From contig MARA01000013.1 in assembly GCA_001792895.1 (NCBI GenBank), forward strand, positions 558,001 through 622,000: a stretch of 64,000 nt of DNA, in the 5' to 3' direction. The first letter of the stretch is position 1. Each line of letters opens with the position of its first letter. The notes under the pieces were generated by a model, which made no database searches, had not been told where the DNA came from, and saw nothing but the letters and a program-made list of their open reading frames with translations. A program made the position numbers and the translations under genes. The DNA comes from Lentinus brumalis (Eukaryota; Basidiomycota; Agaricomycetes; Polyporales; Polyporaceae). Shown piece by piece: positions 43,809 through 55,404 of this stretch.

Positions 43809-46800
43809 TATAGTAAATGTACAGTTACATGAGCCGCGATGAATGTAATATGACCATCTCCATTCTCCTGGCTGGCTGGCGACTCATGGGTTACCCATAA
43901 GTAACCCATAAGTATATCTTACCATAAGATACCCATGAGCGACCCACAACCCATGAGTTTGTACCCATGGGTCTTCAGTGACCCGTGGGAACATACTCAT
44001 GTGAGTATGAGTATGACTTTGAAAATCGATGTACTCATGGGTTTGAGTCATGAGTACACCCATGAGTGACTCATGACGGTCCCTACTCCAAGGTTGGGAA
44101 GCATGTTCTGAGCTGGCCATTAAAGCGTAAGAATCAATCAAAATACAAGGGGCAGTTGGAATTTGTAGCCGAAGTCGTCGAATACGTCGATCTCCTTACG
44201 ACTCTTACCTGCGCGACCACGAAAGGCGCGGCACCGCTGCAGCTCAATCCGCGGTTCCCCCTCCTCGGCCTGCACTTCTTACCTCCCTCCTTTTCCCATG
44301 CGCAGGGCCGCCATGCTGTTTTACAAGTCAAGCCGCAACTCGCTTACCTGAAGCCGGTTACCATCATTCATCCCGCCTTCTATCCCGAACTCGGGGTATG
44401 CCCGCGATGCAATTCGACCGACATCTTGTGGTACGGCTGGTCTCCGACGGGTCATCGGGATGTCCATGGCATCGAGCGCGAGGAGACGGCGATCGGGTAC
44501 CAGTTGCGTTGCAACCGGTGCAAAGAGTTGTATGGGAAGGACAGTTCGATGAAGTCTGATGAGGAGGAGTCCTCGTATTCTTTCTTGACGACGAACTGTA
44601 CGTTCTGGGAGAACCGCGAGCACTGGAACATTCCACGTGAGTAAATTCCTATTCGACTGGGAATAAACGTACCGATGTCAGAGACTGGCAGATGGTATTC
44701 CTCACTTCCTTAAGAAGAGCACCTTGACGCGCAAACTCTTCAATCTGATCGTCAAGTTCCGGCTCATGGGTACTGCAGCTGAAATCGCAGAACATATACG
44801 CCGTCAGTAGAGTCGTTACGCAGTTGAGCAATGTTCCACTGACCGTGTTTTTCTAGAGCTGCACCTGTTCGAATATCACAAGCGTCGTCTGGAGTACCTT
44901 CGCGCATACACAGTGCGGTCACGCCAGACCTCCGTCCAGGCTCCTCCTGCTCTGCAGAAATTTGCGAATCCGATGTTTGCTGGGAATCACGACGCCGGTT
45001 ATGACTGTCGGTCGGTGAGCAACGACCTTGTTAGCGACGTGTACAACAAGTGGATGGAGAAGACGTGACAGCCGGAGTCGGAGGCAACTTTGCGCATGCT
45101 AGGCGGTGAGTTCCCACACCTTACTCTCAGCGTGCTTCCCGCCTCTCACGCTACTTGCCGCTCAGCTGTTACCATCTCCCTCGACGCAACATTCCGTTCT
45201 GCGGGCAAAGCAACCGTCACCGACAAGGACAAAGCTCGAACGAAAGTGTGGATGGGCGGACTCCAGTCGGTAGTGAATGAGAAGAATCTTATCATTGCTT
45301 GGGTATGTCCATCCCTGCTGCCTGTTACCATCGTCACTGACAGTGCTACACCACAGCGACTTTGTCTGTCTCAAGCCAACATCGAAGTTCAAGAGCTCCT
45401 CGAGGGCGTGGCGCGTCGCCTACACCTGCTGGATTTTGCGCAGCCCGAGATGGCTACAGCGGACAACTGCTGCCATGTGAGGGCCACAATCCGGAAGGTG
45501 TTCCCGGATATTGACGTCGTGCTCAACGTCTGGCACTTTATCATGCGGTGAGTCACTCATCTCTTGATCTACCCTGTTGCAACCGGACTGACGTCTCCGT
45601 AAAGCTACGTGATCTGTGTTCTCGGCGGCGTCAAGAGCCCTTACCGTGCAGCAGTCATTCGTGACATCACTGATGTGATCCTCAAGTCTACTGCAAGCGG
45701 TGGGACTCCTGCGGTGTACCGGAGTCAAGAAGAACAGGAGCGGCGGCTAGTCGAAGCATACACGCGGTGGGCGGCGCAAGACGGCGTTTTCTCTGCAGCT
45801 GCAGAGAAGGTGCGTCTGCTCAGCGACTTCCTTCCGGGTCACATACTCATCATCTTTCAGGTGCACGCAGATCAGCTAGCACATGTAAAGAAGGGGTGTC
45901 TTGCTCAACGGCGTGATGACGTCCCTTCGGACGGCAGCCGGATCGAAGGCTCGCACGGCAAGGGTTGGAACAGTATCCAGCGGTCCCACGCAAGCGGCAT
46001 CGAGTTGTTCACCTACCTCGGCCACAATTTCGTTTTCCGTCGCAATAATCGCATGGACTTCAGCTTGGGCTCTCCGTCAGCATTCGTCGCTTCCACCTGC
46101 GGCTCCCACCATGTCCACCTCGTCAACGCAATTGCATTACTATGGGATGAGATGCTTGACGCGAAGCGTAAGCTCGGTGCGCTTCCCTCGGACCTGTCCC
46201 CGCTTCCCATCCTCCAGCCAGCTGCAAGTGGGGAGACCTTCGGCTTGATGAAGATGTCCGCTGCGACCGCGTCCCACTACACTTTTGTCAAGGACGAGCC
46301 AACGGACGACCTCCTGGATCTTACGGCTCATTCCGATGCCGCTAGTATCCTCTGCGACATTGGCATTGATCCGTCCCTTGCCCATCTCCTCCCGCAGGCT
46401 CAACCCTCAACGTCGTCCAGTGTGTCCGCTCCAGCACCACTCCCCTTAGATCCTCGCCAGTCTGCTGGATCACGAGTCGCCAGCTCTCCCACTGCTCTCT
46501 CCAAAGTTAGGGTTGGATCTGCCTCTTCCGTCACTCCCAGCTTCGCGCCGCAACAGCGCTCTACTGATGTCATTGATCTCAGTAACAGCGACGACATGAA
46601 CAACAGCACAGAAGATGTGGATGACAGCACGGATGACGACATAGTGCTGCCGGATATCAGTGCGGTGATTCAATCAGTACGTCTCACGCTCCCGTGCCTT
46701 ACCGTTCCTCATTCACTGCTGATTGTTCCTTCCTCTAGACTCCTTTGCGCAAGCGCGCCGCAAGCTCCATCGCTGCGGATGATCAGGCGTTCGACCTCAA

Positions 46801-48183
46801 TGCTGCTCGTCTCCACGACATAGCGAACCCGGTGCACAAGCTCAGGACCGCCGGCGACAATGACAAGCTTCCAAGGAAGAAGCCTCGCTTGACCGTGCCA
46901 GGCAACACCGTCGCAACAATCAAGGACAAATGCAAGCAGGTCGTGGGGAAGGTGAGTTGCGCGTTGATTCGCGCAGATAACTCGCACTGACTAGCTACAT
47001 TCAGGCATCAAGCCTCTTCACGCCTCGAGGGACTGCAGCGACCACAGCGTCGGCATCGCTGACGGGTCTCGGCACCCCGTTGTGCTTGCCGATTGTCAAG
47101 ATCACCGGCCTCACATGCACGCAGCAGGTGTTATCCATCGCCACTGGTCTCGATATCCGCAGCGTGCAGATCACAATGGCGGAGAAGGACACCTTTTTCC
47201 TGTTCATGGAGCTGCGGCAGAGGTATCAATGGGTGAGCTTCAAGATGACGCTGCGCGCATGCGTCGTTGCCTGCTCTATCTACAACATGGAGGTTGAGAA
47301 GAAGAACACCGCGGAAGGGAAGTCGCTCCAGCGCAAGACTCCCCGTGCTCTCTTCGAGAAGCTCGGCAAGATCGAGATCATCATCTTGTCCCGTATCAAT
47401 CGCAAGGACTACAAGTGTGAGTTTCCCAGCGCCTTGCAGCTCATGTATACAATACTCATCGTCGATGATAGCGCGAAGCTCGGGCGGTACAATGTTTTGG
47501 TTCAAGCATTGCCATGCTGTGCCGCTGCGAATTATGAAGCCCGGTGAGGTTCCAACAGAAGATGCCGGCACAGGCACAGTGAGTTTTGTTAGACCCCGCA
47601 CTTACTTTACGTTCTCTGACGCTCCATATAGCGCAAGGTTCACACGTGTAGCAGGTGCAAGACCATCATGTATCCAGGCGGCGAGGGCTCCGGGCATAAT
47701 CACAAGTGTGGTGTATGCTCGGATGGTGTATACTCTAAGGCTGGCAAGGTCAAGCGCACCGTCAACGGCAAGGTCATCACAGTAGATCAGGAGGAGCCCC
47801 CTGCGTGGCCGCAGCCTGCAGGAATCTTCAGCAAGGGGTCGTTCTTCCACGGCGTGTCGTTCCTCGCTGCTATCGAGGAGATGTACGAACGTCTCGTCGT
47901 CAAGCAAGACACTGACACCGAGCGCGCCATGGAATACCTTGCATTGACATCCATGTTCCAGAGCCGCCTTCTTTTCTCACCAGCCACAGAAGACCTTGCA
48001 CCCCGCGTGCTCTTCAGGCTGTTCGATTGCCTGGAACTCCGTGATTGTCCCAAGGAGATCATCATCAAGCACGAAGGCGCGCAGTACATCCATATCAACT
48101 ACCTCTGCCGCCAGGCCTCTGGCGTCCCCCTTGTAATTGGAGGTTCCGATGCTTCCGTGGCAGGCGGCAGTGGCCTCTCCTGA

Positions 48184-48600
48184 TGGATATGTTCATGGTA
48201 TCATGCTCACTCTCCAACGTCGTCATGTACTATTAGCGGTCTTCATCTGATTCCACTTAGTCCCTTCTCATGTTACTTTGTACTATGAAATAATGAACAG
48301 CAGTCTTGATGCACGCTGTACACGATGGGTCCATTGTCTGCTGCAGAACCCCACAAAGGCGAGGTCGCGATGCGCCGCAACATCTAGAGGACGCAAGTCG
48401 TTCATTTAGGTGCCTGTGCTCACGTTACTTAACCACGCGACCTTTTTGGTACGGGCGTCTATAGGGTTAGGAATTTTGGTCGATTGGTCCTTAGGGTCAA
48501 GGAGATTGGTCCGACCAAATTGGACCGGGCTCTTGCTATGGCTATGTTTCCCCCAGTTCTCCGCTGAGATCCTTGCGCACGGGGACTGAATACTGTGACT
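48184..48600. other. Right flank of the DUF6729 gene
   Basis: Near 48465-48530 there are GGTCGATTGGTCC and GGTCCGACCAAATTGGACC repeats that could be one end of a transposon carrying the DUF6729 gene. No matching opposite end was found. Confidence 0.3.
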
Positions 48601-49870
48601 AGACTTCCTTGCTCCTCTGCTTGCTTGTTTGCCCTCCTCCTCGAGCTTCTATCCGAAAGTCATCTGTCGCAGGCCTGGGCTAGCTTCTATGTTCTCTCCA
48701 GCACTTCATCTGGCAGCCAATTATCTTCGACAGCCTGAAGAAACAATGGACCCTAGAAATGGCATGGAATCTCACCCTGCCGCTTTCAAGACATACTCAT
48801 ACTGTACTGATCAATCGTTAGCGGCGCGTCACGCGTCACACGGCCCTCCGCCGTCCTTATTTTGGCCGCTGTCACAGGTCACCGCGGAGTCCGCCGCTTG
48901 TGACGGCCATAAATTGGGCATTAAAGTGCCCAAAATGGTAATTTTGCGGCGCCTCCGGCGCCGCTCAGCCACCTGTCACACCTCATGCAGTCCTCCGCCG
49001 CTACGGACCGACGCTGTCACACGCCGAACCCCCCGCCGCTAACGATTGATCAGTACAGTATTCCTGAAGCATTTCGCTACGAGAGCAGAGCTGGCTCGGT
49101 GGGTAGGAACACTTGGCATATGGGGTACTACGGGCTCAGGTGAGTTCCCCTATAGCATGATGTGCTTATTCGCCCACTTTGACGAGTCCTGCACTCCTGT
49201 GACTCGCCATCCCGAACTCCCTGAACTCCTTCTCGCAGACTTGTTGTCTTCTTGTCCTCATACATATTGTTCATCTGTATTATGTATACCTCCGCCATGA
49301 CCCACGTAGTACCGCGCGTTCGTCGCCCGTGGCTAACATGTGGTTTCTCCTTGCCCTCGCAGCTCGATCTCCCGCACAGGCTACATGGAAAACCCCAGAT
49401 GTCGCCTGCGCATCTCTATTGGCACACTTCTCATGTCGCTCGTCCCCCGCTCCCCGGACTGGGACCCTGATATGATATGAGGATAGGTTGCGAAGGTCTC
49501 AGGGTATCCAGCACGGCGACGTGCAGCACATCCACCTCATCCACGATGCTTACTGCTCCGCCATGTGCGATGTCCTCTTCCCGTCCATCGCAGATCCAGC
49601 ACCCCTGCATGATCGCACCGATATGCTCAAGCTTACGCCACCCCATCTCCTACTCAGACACCTGGCCCTCAACAACTGTACCATCGAGCCATGACCGTAC
49701 TACCCGTGCAGAGTCTGCCGTTCGGCGCGCAGCCTCAGCCGTTGGTTGCGTCTCTCTAGATCCTGTTCTCGAGAAGCCCGGGGTGGCAAAACGGCATCCC
49801 GGTGGGCTTGAGCACACTCTCCGGATATTGATGACCTCGCTCGTCCTACCCCGGTATCATTCAACAATTT
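48601..49870 (+). other. Truncated 5' part of a BCS1-side array unit, split by a MITE
   Basis: The flanks of the MITE (48640-48800 and 49060-49480) match 61500-61760 in order, for example TTCCTGAAGCATTTCGC with GAGCAGAGCTGGC against ATCCTGAAGCATGTCGC. Sequence to 49870 matches 52020-52560. No continuous reading frame was identified. Confidence 0.4.
48802..49058. mobile_element. 257-bp MITE with TA target duplication
   Basis: Perfect 25-bp terminal inverted repeats (CTGTACTGATCAATCGTT and on to GCGGCG) with TA on each side (48800-48801 and 49059-49060), as in Tc1/mariner-type insertions. The GC-rich inside has GGCGCCTCCGGCGCC and no coding capacity. The paralogue near 61640 lacks it. Confidence 0.85.
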
Positions 49871-49879
49871 GAACACACG

Positions 49880-51180
49880 CGAGACTTCCGAGCAATGCAG
49901 GGGAACTCCGGGTGAGTTTCCATGGCTGTCGATGGCAGGACTGTCGTGACATTTCTCTGGAACGATAGGTCCCCGGCCCGTAGAGATCACATGATGTACT
50001 TGGAGACTGTATAAGAATGCTGGAGCTTAGACGTGAGGATGAAAACTCGCTCCGGGCTCACCTTGCTTGCCAGCAGCACCGTGAGGTAGCGCGGAAACAT
50101 TCACAAGGACTAACATCTGTAACACCAAGTATGTAGACAGATGAATATACCAGGGACCTTGCACCCTGCTGCACATGACGTACCTGCTGCAAGCCTCCAA
50201 TTGAATTTGACTGCCACCTTGCACGAGCCCATGCTTGAAGACCACGGCCGTGTTGGACGTATATTGCTGGGCGCAGATGGGGCCGTGCTTGCGCCGTCTT
50301 CTCTGGTTCTTGAGTGGTATCTCAACCAGCCCGCGGTATAAGGGCAGAGGCCGATACTGCATGCAATGCAGTGAATCCTGTGACGAGTTCCGGTATCAGC
50401 CCAGAGCAATAACGGTGGGACACGTCTGACCATTGGCGTGAAGTCGGGACAGTGCTATGCTGGCGAAACGCGAACGGAAGCTCGTCCTGGGGTGCGAGGC
50501 AGGTAATCAAGGCCACGCTCTGTCTGGATGGAGGAGTCAGGCTCACCAAGAATGCCACGGGGGTCGGGCTTCAGAGAAGGGTGTCGTCTTTGGACAAAGA
50601 TTGCGTCACTAGAGCTTCAGGTCACGAATACGATGAACGTCGTGCGTGAATGGGCGTCGTGTTTTGTCCACAAGCTACTTGGAGGCGGCGCGAGACCTCG
50701 AAGAAGTAGTGGGGGTGTGTAGGGATGAAGGAGCAGGTACGTTGGTGACTGGCCCAATCCTGGGGGACTCAACCAGCCTGATCTGCAGTATCACGGTGAG
50801 TCAGTACGCAAAAAACAAGATAGAACTGCTCACCACAGTGTGACGCAAACCAGGAATAGACAGTGCAAGTACGCCGGCTGTATGCGCAAATGTGCATGTG
50901 TATGAGATGCGTGCAGTCAACGCTGACAGGTCTGTTTGGGGCTACTCACCTGAACGCATGCGAGAGAAGCTCACAAAGCCGTGCGGAGTGTTCGCACCAT
51001 AGTCAGGACGGCCGACAGACGGCGCGAGCATCAGCGATCAGATGGTAGAAGGGAGAACAGCGGCAGATGACGCGCAGGACGAGTCCACCATGGCGCATTG
51101 GATGGGGCATAGTGCATAAAGGTTAGCCGGGGCAGAGGGCGACGAGTCGAGGCTCAAGGACGCGAAGACGCGGCGTGGAA
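49880..51180 (-). repeat. Repeated block X, copy C
   Basis: Minus strand. The RAGDLSFQRNVTTVLPSTAM phrase (about 49920-49985), the splice-like GTGAGT near 50945, and HYFFEVSRRLQ near 50710 all match copy A and copy B. Frames are interrupted. The family is unidentified. Confidence 0.4.
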
Positions 51181-52680
51181 GCGACAAGGCGAGCTAGAAA
51201 TGACAGTGCAGTACTAGACGCGAGTGGAGTTGGACGAGCGAAGGGCGAGTGCAGTGACGTCAATTGGTCCGCGCGCATGCCTCTGCCCGGCGCCTACAGC
51301 CTCCTGCAGCAACCACGACAAGAAGCTCGAGCCTCGAGCTACCCTAGGTCATCGTGGCTAGTCTGGTCAGCCATGGGCCATGGATACAGGACAACACCAC
51401 GCACCACAACCGATTCGCTTACTCTACCGGTCTGCCCTCGTCTTTGTGCTGCTATCCGAGAGCCTTCTGCTGCGGGCCCTGGCTGCTGCTGCCATTTTCA
51501 GCCGATCTATCTACGCTCTCCCGAGCATTCCAACTGGTGGCCAGCCATCTTCGACTGCCTGCAGAATCGACCGACCGCATGAGGCATGAGGCAGCATATA
51601 TTGCCCTGCCGCTCTCAAGGAGTGTAGTCATGAAGGGTCGCTACTCGAGCAGAGGTGGCATCGCGGGCATGGCACACATGCCAGTAGTGGACAGGGTATA
51701 ACGGGGCGAGGTGAGCTCACTTACACCGTGTAGTATCTGTCCATTCTGACAGGTTCTGTCCTGCCCTTGGCACTCTATTCCAATTCCCCTTGAGCAGAGT
51801 GGCATTCATCCAGATCTCTTCGTCGTGTCTACCCCCGCCCTCGCACACTCCTCGTACTGCACGCCAGTCGCGCCGCGCGCGTGTCTCGCTCTCACTCTTG
51901 CCTTGCAGCCTCAGCTCCGACGTTTCTCACCCAAGCTACCAGAGCGCAAGCACTATCCCTGATGTCTCCCGCGCCTCCCCATCAGTGCTTCTTTCACGTC
52001 AATCACGCACCTCACGGGACTGGGACTTGATATGACTGCATGAATAGGTCCTGAAGTCTTCTGGGCATCCATAACAGCGAGACGCAGCACACACCCAATT
52101 TGCCCGCGCCTTGTAGTATGCACACTTCTGTGTTATGTCAGCATCTTCCTCCTCCCGTCCGCCCCCGATCCAGAACTTCTGCATGCTCGTGGCGACATGC
52201 TGAAGCGTGCACAATCTTGTCTTCGGCTCAGCCACCTGTCTCTCGGCGACCCGCGCAGTGTCTGCTGTTTGGCGCGCAGCCCCAGACGTTGGTTGGATCT
52301 TGTTTGATAATCTCTAGTGACTGTTCAGGACGAGCCCGCGGTGGAGAAACAGCATCTCGGTGGGCTTGAGCATGCTCGCCAGTGTTCAATAACCCAGGCC
52401 ACTGCTAGGTATCCCGCCATCTCTCCTGCAGCTACACAACCTCATCGCTCATCGTTCGTGTCTTGGCTCTCGCTGCTGTAGCGGCCTGGCCGGAGCTGTT
52501 ACTCGTGAGGGAATACTCAGGCTGGGAGCTCAATTGCGCCGGGCTGAACTCGGATGTCCTATTCCGGTATGATTTAACCCATTGTGAACGCGCGCGAGAC
52601 ATCCTAACGATCCATGAGTGCTGCGTCGAGCGAGGTCAGTCTACGCCACCTTCTGCACATGCAGCCATCACTGACACCAT
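51181..52680 (+). other. Array sequence upstream of the second BCS1 relic
   Basis: Phrase-level similarity to 49.2-49.87 kb and 61.5-62.0 kb. No frame could be assembled. Confidence 0.3.
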
Positions 52681-52689
52681 CCTTCCAGG

Positions 52690-53990
52690 CATATCATAGC
52701 CTCTGTACAGCGCTCCGTGCACCGGGAAGACCTCCCTCGTTCACGGTATTGCAGTCAGTCTCAACCTCGAGCTCTACATTGTTTCCTTCAGGTGGATGGG
52801 TATGGTGAACGACATCAGTCATCGCCGAGCTTCCGGACAAGTGAGGGCACCGTCGCCGCAGTCTACGAGGGCATCAAGGGCGTCATCGCCGACCCGGAGA
52901 AGCAGAACCAGGATGCTCGCTGATGTAGCAAGGACATGACCTGGTGACGTCCGCGGGCTGCTCGATGTGCTCGACAGCGTTGGCGCACAGGAGGGTACCG
53001 ACTGATCGCTATGACGCACGAGTACAAGCCACATTGTCTGGATATGTATGCACATGGTTTTCACGCTTGCGCGCAACCTTTGCTGCTCGACGGGCCACAA
53101 GGATGAGCAACCGAAGGAGAAAGTGCGGCCGGACGAGCAGGACAGCATCTCCACATATCTGAAACGGACTGTGGTCTGTCACCGCGGACCCGCGTGATAC
53201 AAACATACCACCAACATACCGCAGCATCCTCCGAGCCCTTCATAAGTCTGCCTCAACTTATGGACACATTCTGAAATAATTATTTACAGGTACCCTAGAG
53301 CCTCATGAGTGTGCCATGTGAATTTCAGGATTTAACATGAAAGTCTGGGAAAGTAATCATGGGTGTAACTTGGTGGACAGACTAGGCTAACTTCCCGGCT
53401 TCAAGCTTATGCAGCCTGGACATTAGAACTCTCATGCCTAGGGCCAATTGTGGACTGTAGCCACACTACCTGTACTTCACCTATATGTTGGTGGACAAGT
53501 GTATTATGCCCGTGGAGGACATCAACGCCTGGATCCTTGCATCTGCGAGATGCGTGCGATGGTATTGGCGCAGTGGACGGTCTGATTCTATGTCACGATG
53601 CACGACTATCACAACGCGCCTGACCCCCCGACCCTCCACTGTGTTGTGCCGGTCTTCTGGACATGCATGTTGAGTTAAATCATGCGCACAGGTACTAGAG
53701 CAGCCAGCTTTGCTATGCATCTGTGTTACCTAAATCATTCCCATGGTTGTCCACATCTCCCTGTCCACCCGCCCTTCCTCCTTCACGGTCGACTGGAAGT
53801 CGTCCGCAACCTATGTAGACCTCACATCCTTGCCGCATGACCCGGAGCTCTCAACCAAGAAGTCAGCGGAGCTTGCGGATGGGTTCCCTGAGCTGTGTTC
53901 TCAATTACGATGCTGCTCGGCTACCTCGTGATGTCCGATAAATGTCTGTACAATAGGTGGACGACATTGAGGCGTAGGTGGAGGAGCAGA
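52690..53990 (+). pseudogene. BCS1-like AAA ATPase relic, copy 2
   Basis: The Walker A region YSAPCTGKTSLVHGIA (52706-52753) runs into VSLNLELYIVSF in one frame, matching the BCS1 pattern YGAPGTGKTSLIHALAGEL...LYIVSL, with Cys in place of the usual P-loop Gly. GLLDVLDSVGAQEG (about 52958-53000) is the sensor-1 region. The C-terminal helix region appears at 53830-53990 as KKSAELADGFPEL, then ITMLLGYLV and VDDIEA, as in the family C-terminus. Stops and shifts separate the parts, so I call it a pseudogene. Confidence 0.65.
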
Positions 53991-55404
53991 CGCACCAGCA
54001 CTGTGGCACACTTGACCTACGAACTTGCTCTCTTCCTTCTGCCGGTGACTATCTACTGGACAGATTCAGGTTTGCTTCGCTACTCATCCCACGTTCTGCA
54101 CTCACCAGTCAGGTGCTGTCCTTGATTGATATGCTTGGGGCGGAGCATTGCTTTCGATGAGTAGGTGTCTGCCGTGCTCGTTGGGGACTCGAGGACGAGT
54201 GCAAGCAGCCTCGAGCGATGTCGATGCCTGCCTGATCCACAGACAACATACAATGTGCAATTCCCTCTGTATATGGTATGTCCTTGCTCTTGTGATCCTC
54301 TGTTGTAACAGTACAGCGCACTCTCGTCTGGCGTAGGCCCTCGATTGGGATGCCTCTTTATCTTGCTTGATCCTTGTGTAGCAGCTGTCTGATCAGTCTT
54401 AAGCATCTGCTCTCAAGGCCCGCACTGTCAAGCTTCAATCTGTGCTCTGTCCCGTACTGAAGGCCTTGCCCTCGCTTTTGTTGTAACAGTGGCCCTCAAT
54501 CCCTCGCGACTATGCTCACTGTCGACTGTTCGTCCAGCTATAGACTCTCGAACTCAAGGTCTTGCACTCACTCATACCCTCACATATATCCATCTACCAT
54601 GTTTCTAAGGCTACCGCTCAGCTTGCTCTCTTTGTATTGGCTGTGGACTCCTACCGTCAACTGTGAGCAGACCCGTGTAGTACAGTCAGAGTCAATGAAA
54701 GCGAGCAATCCTCTAGGGGTACTGCACATGTATGTATCATTCCGTCTTAGGTCCTGCAGCGCAACCTTCGAGGCCTCATCATTGCAGCATGTGCGTACCG
54801 GAGCATCTGTGAGAATCAATGCTTGCCCACTGGAGGACACCTCATAGTCACGGAGGTTGTCAACGGCAGGGTCTGCAATGTGTTAGTGACTATGTGCCGG
54901 AATATGGGTGCAGCTTCGTAGACATTGTCTTGATTCTCGAAGAGCCCATCCAGGTCAGCCTGGGTGTTTCAATACATTCAGATTGTGTCGGACTACTCAC
55001 CAACCGGCTTATATCCAGCATGTACAACATGCTGGCAGGAGAAAGACTAGGGAGTGCCACTATGCTATGTCTGAGTCCAAGACGCGAGAGCAATCAAATA
55101 GGGTGTATAGCAGCAGAGAGGCACAGTAGTCCACTGTTAGTAGACACATGGAACCCCTTCAACAGTTTTATGTCCAAACAGGAGGGATTATTGGGAGTGG
55201 CACGAGCTGTCTGAAGTCTACAGATGATTTCATAGATACATGAGGAACCACAAGAAGTATGGACTGGGCAAAGTGTCAATATAAATAGACAAGAAAGACA
55301 CTGTACCGAACAAGACAGAAGTACAGGGAGCGGAGACAAAACTATGCACATCTATGGTAAGCCCAGTCATGGTGGTGATGGCCCACATCAGCCCTGGTGA
55401 GATA
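53991..55404. other. Left part of duplicated segment B
   Basis: Pairs with 8440-8906 and 14524-15270 of segment A. It contains the empty site of the solo LTR (GGCTGTGGACTCC near 54650) and a 3'-UTR-like stretch (55225-55400) matching 15070-15270. Confidence 0.45.

Larger units (their letters stand above)
39546..44085. mobile_element. Complete hAT transposon, hAT-2
   Basis: 4,540 bp with TIRs TAGGGACCGTCATGAGT (left, and right read inward) and a perfect 8-bp target-site duplication CTCCAAGG (39538-39545, 44086-44093). The subterminal regions are packed with ACCCATGGGT and ACTCATGAG palindromes. It has the same architecture as hAT-1: a minus-strand transposase (39818-42742) and a divergent plus-strand gene (43343-43808). 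The TIRs share TAGGGAC with hAT-1 but differ further in, so the two are related families and not recent copies of one another. Confidence 0.93.
39390..48183 (+). pseudogene. DUF6729 / DDE transposase-like gene, split by hAT-2 and with one stop codon
   Basis: Exon 1 (39390-39488) encodes MSVFEPDAVRAQCVNSF. Intron 1 now holds hAT-2, and exon 2 resumes at 44093 (VGKHVLSWPLKRK). A DUF6729-type zinc-binding part follows (CPRCNSTDILWYGW, RCNRCKELYG, FWENREHWNIP), then LHLFEYHKRRLEYLRAY. The DDE core has Asp in ISLDATFRSA (about 45180), Asp in ATADNCCHVR (about 45460) and Glu in DGSRIEGSHGKGWN (about 45945). A long Ser/acidic linker with ENNSTEDV-like runs leads to a C-terminal part with FWFKHCHAVPLRIMKPGEV and a zinc ribbon (CSRCKTIM...CGVCSDG), then YERLVV. 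It stops at 48181. About ten short introns fit. An in-frame TGA at 45066 lies where the family usually has Arg (TRQ becoming T-stop-Q), a CGA-to-TGA transition. It is probably a transposon-derived gene that is now inactive. Confidence 0.75.

Noticed and set aside
45609..46823. A separate 404-residue gene
   Set aside because: It is the central exon region of the DUF6729/DDE gene read through two introns.
39390..48183. KDZ (Kyakuja-Dileera-Zisupton) transposase
   Set aside because: The CxC-type cysteine clusters and sequence phrases I associate with KDZ are absent; the N-terminus fits DUF6729 better.
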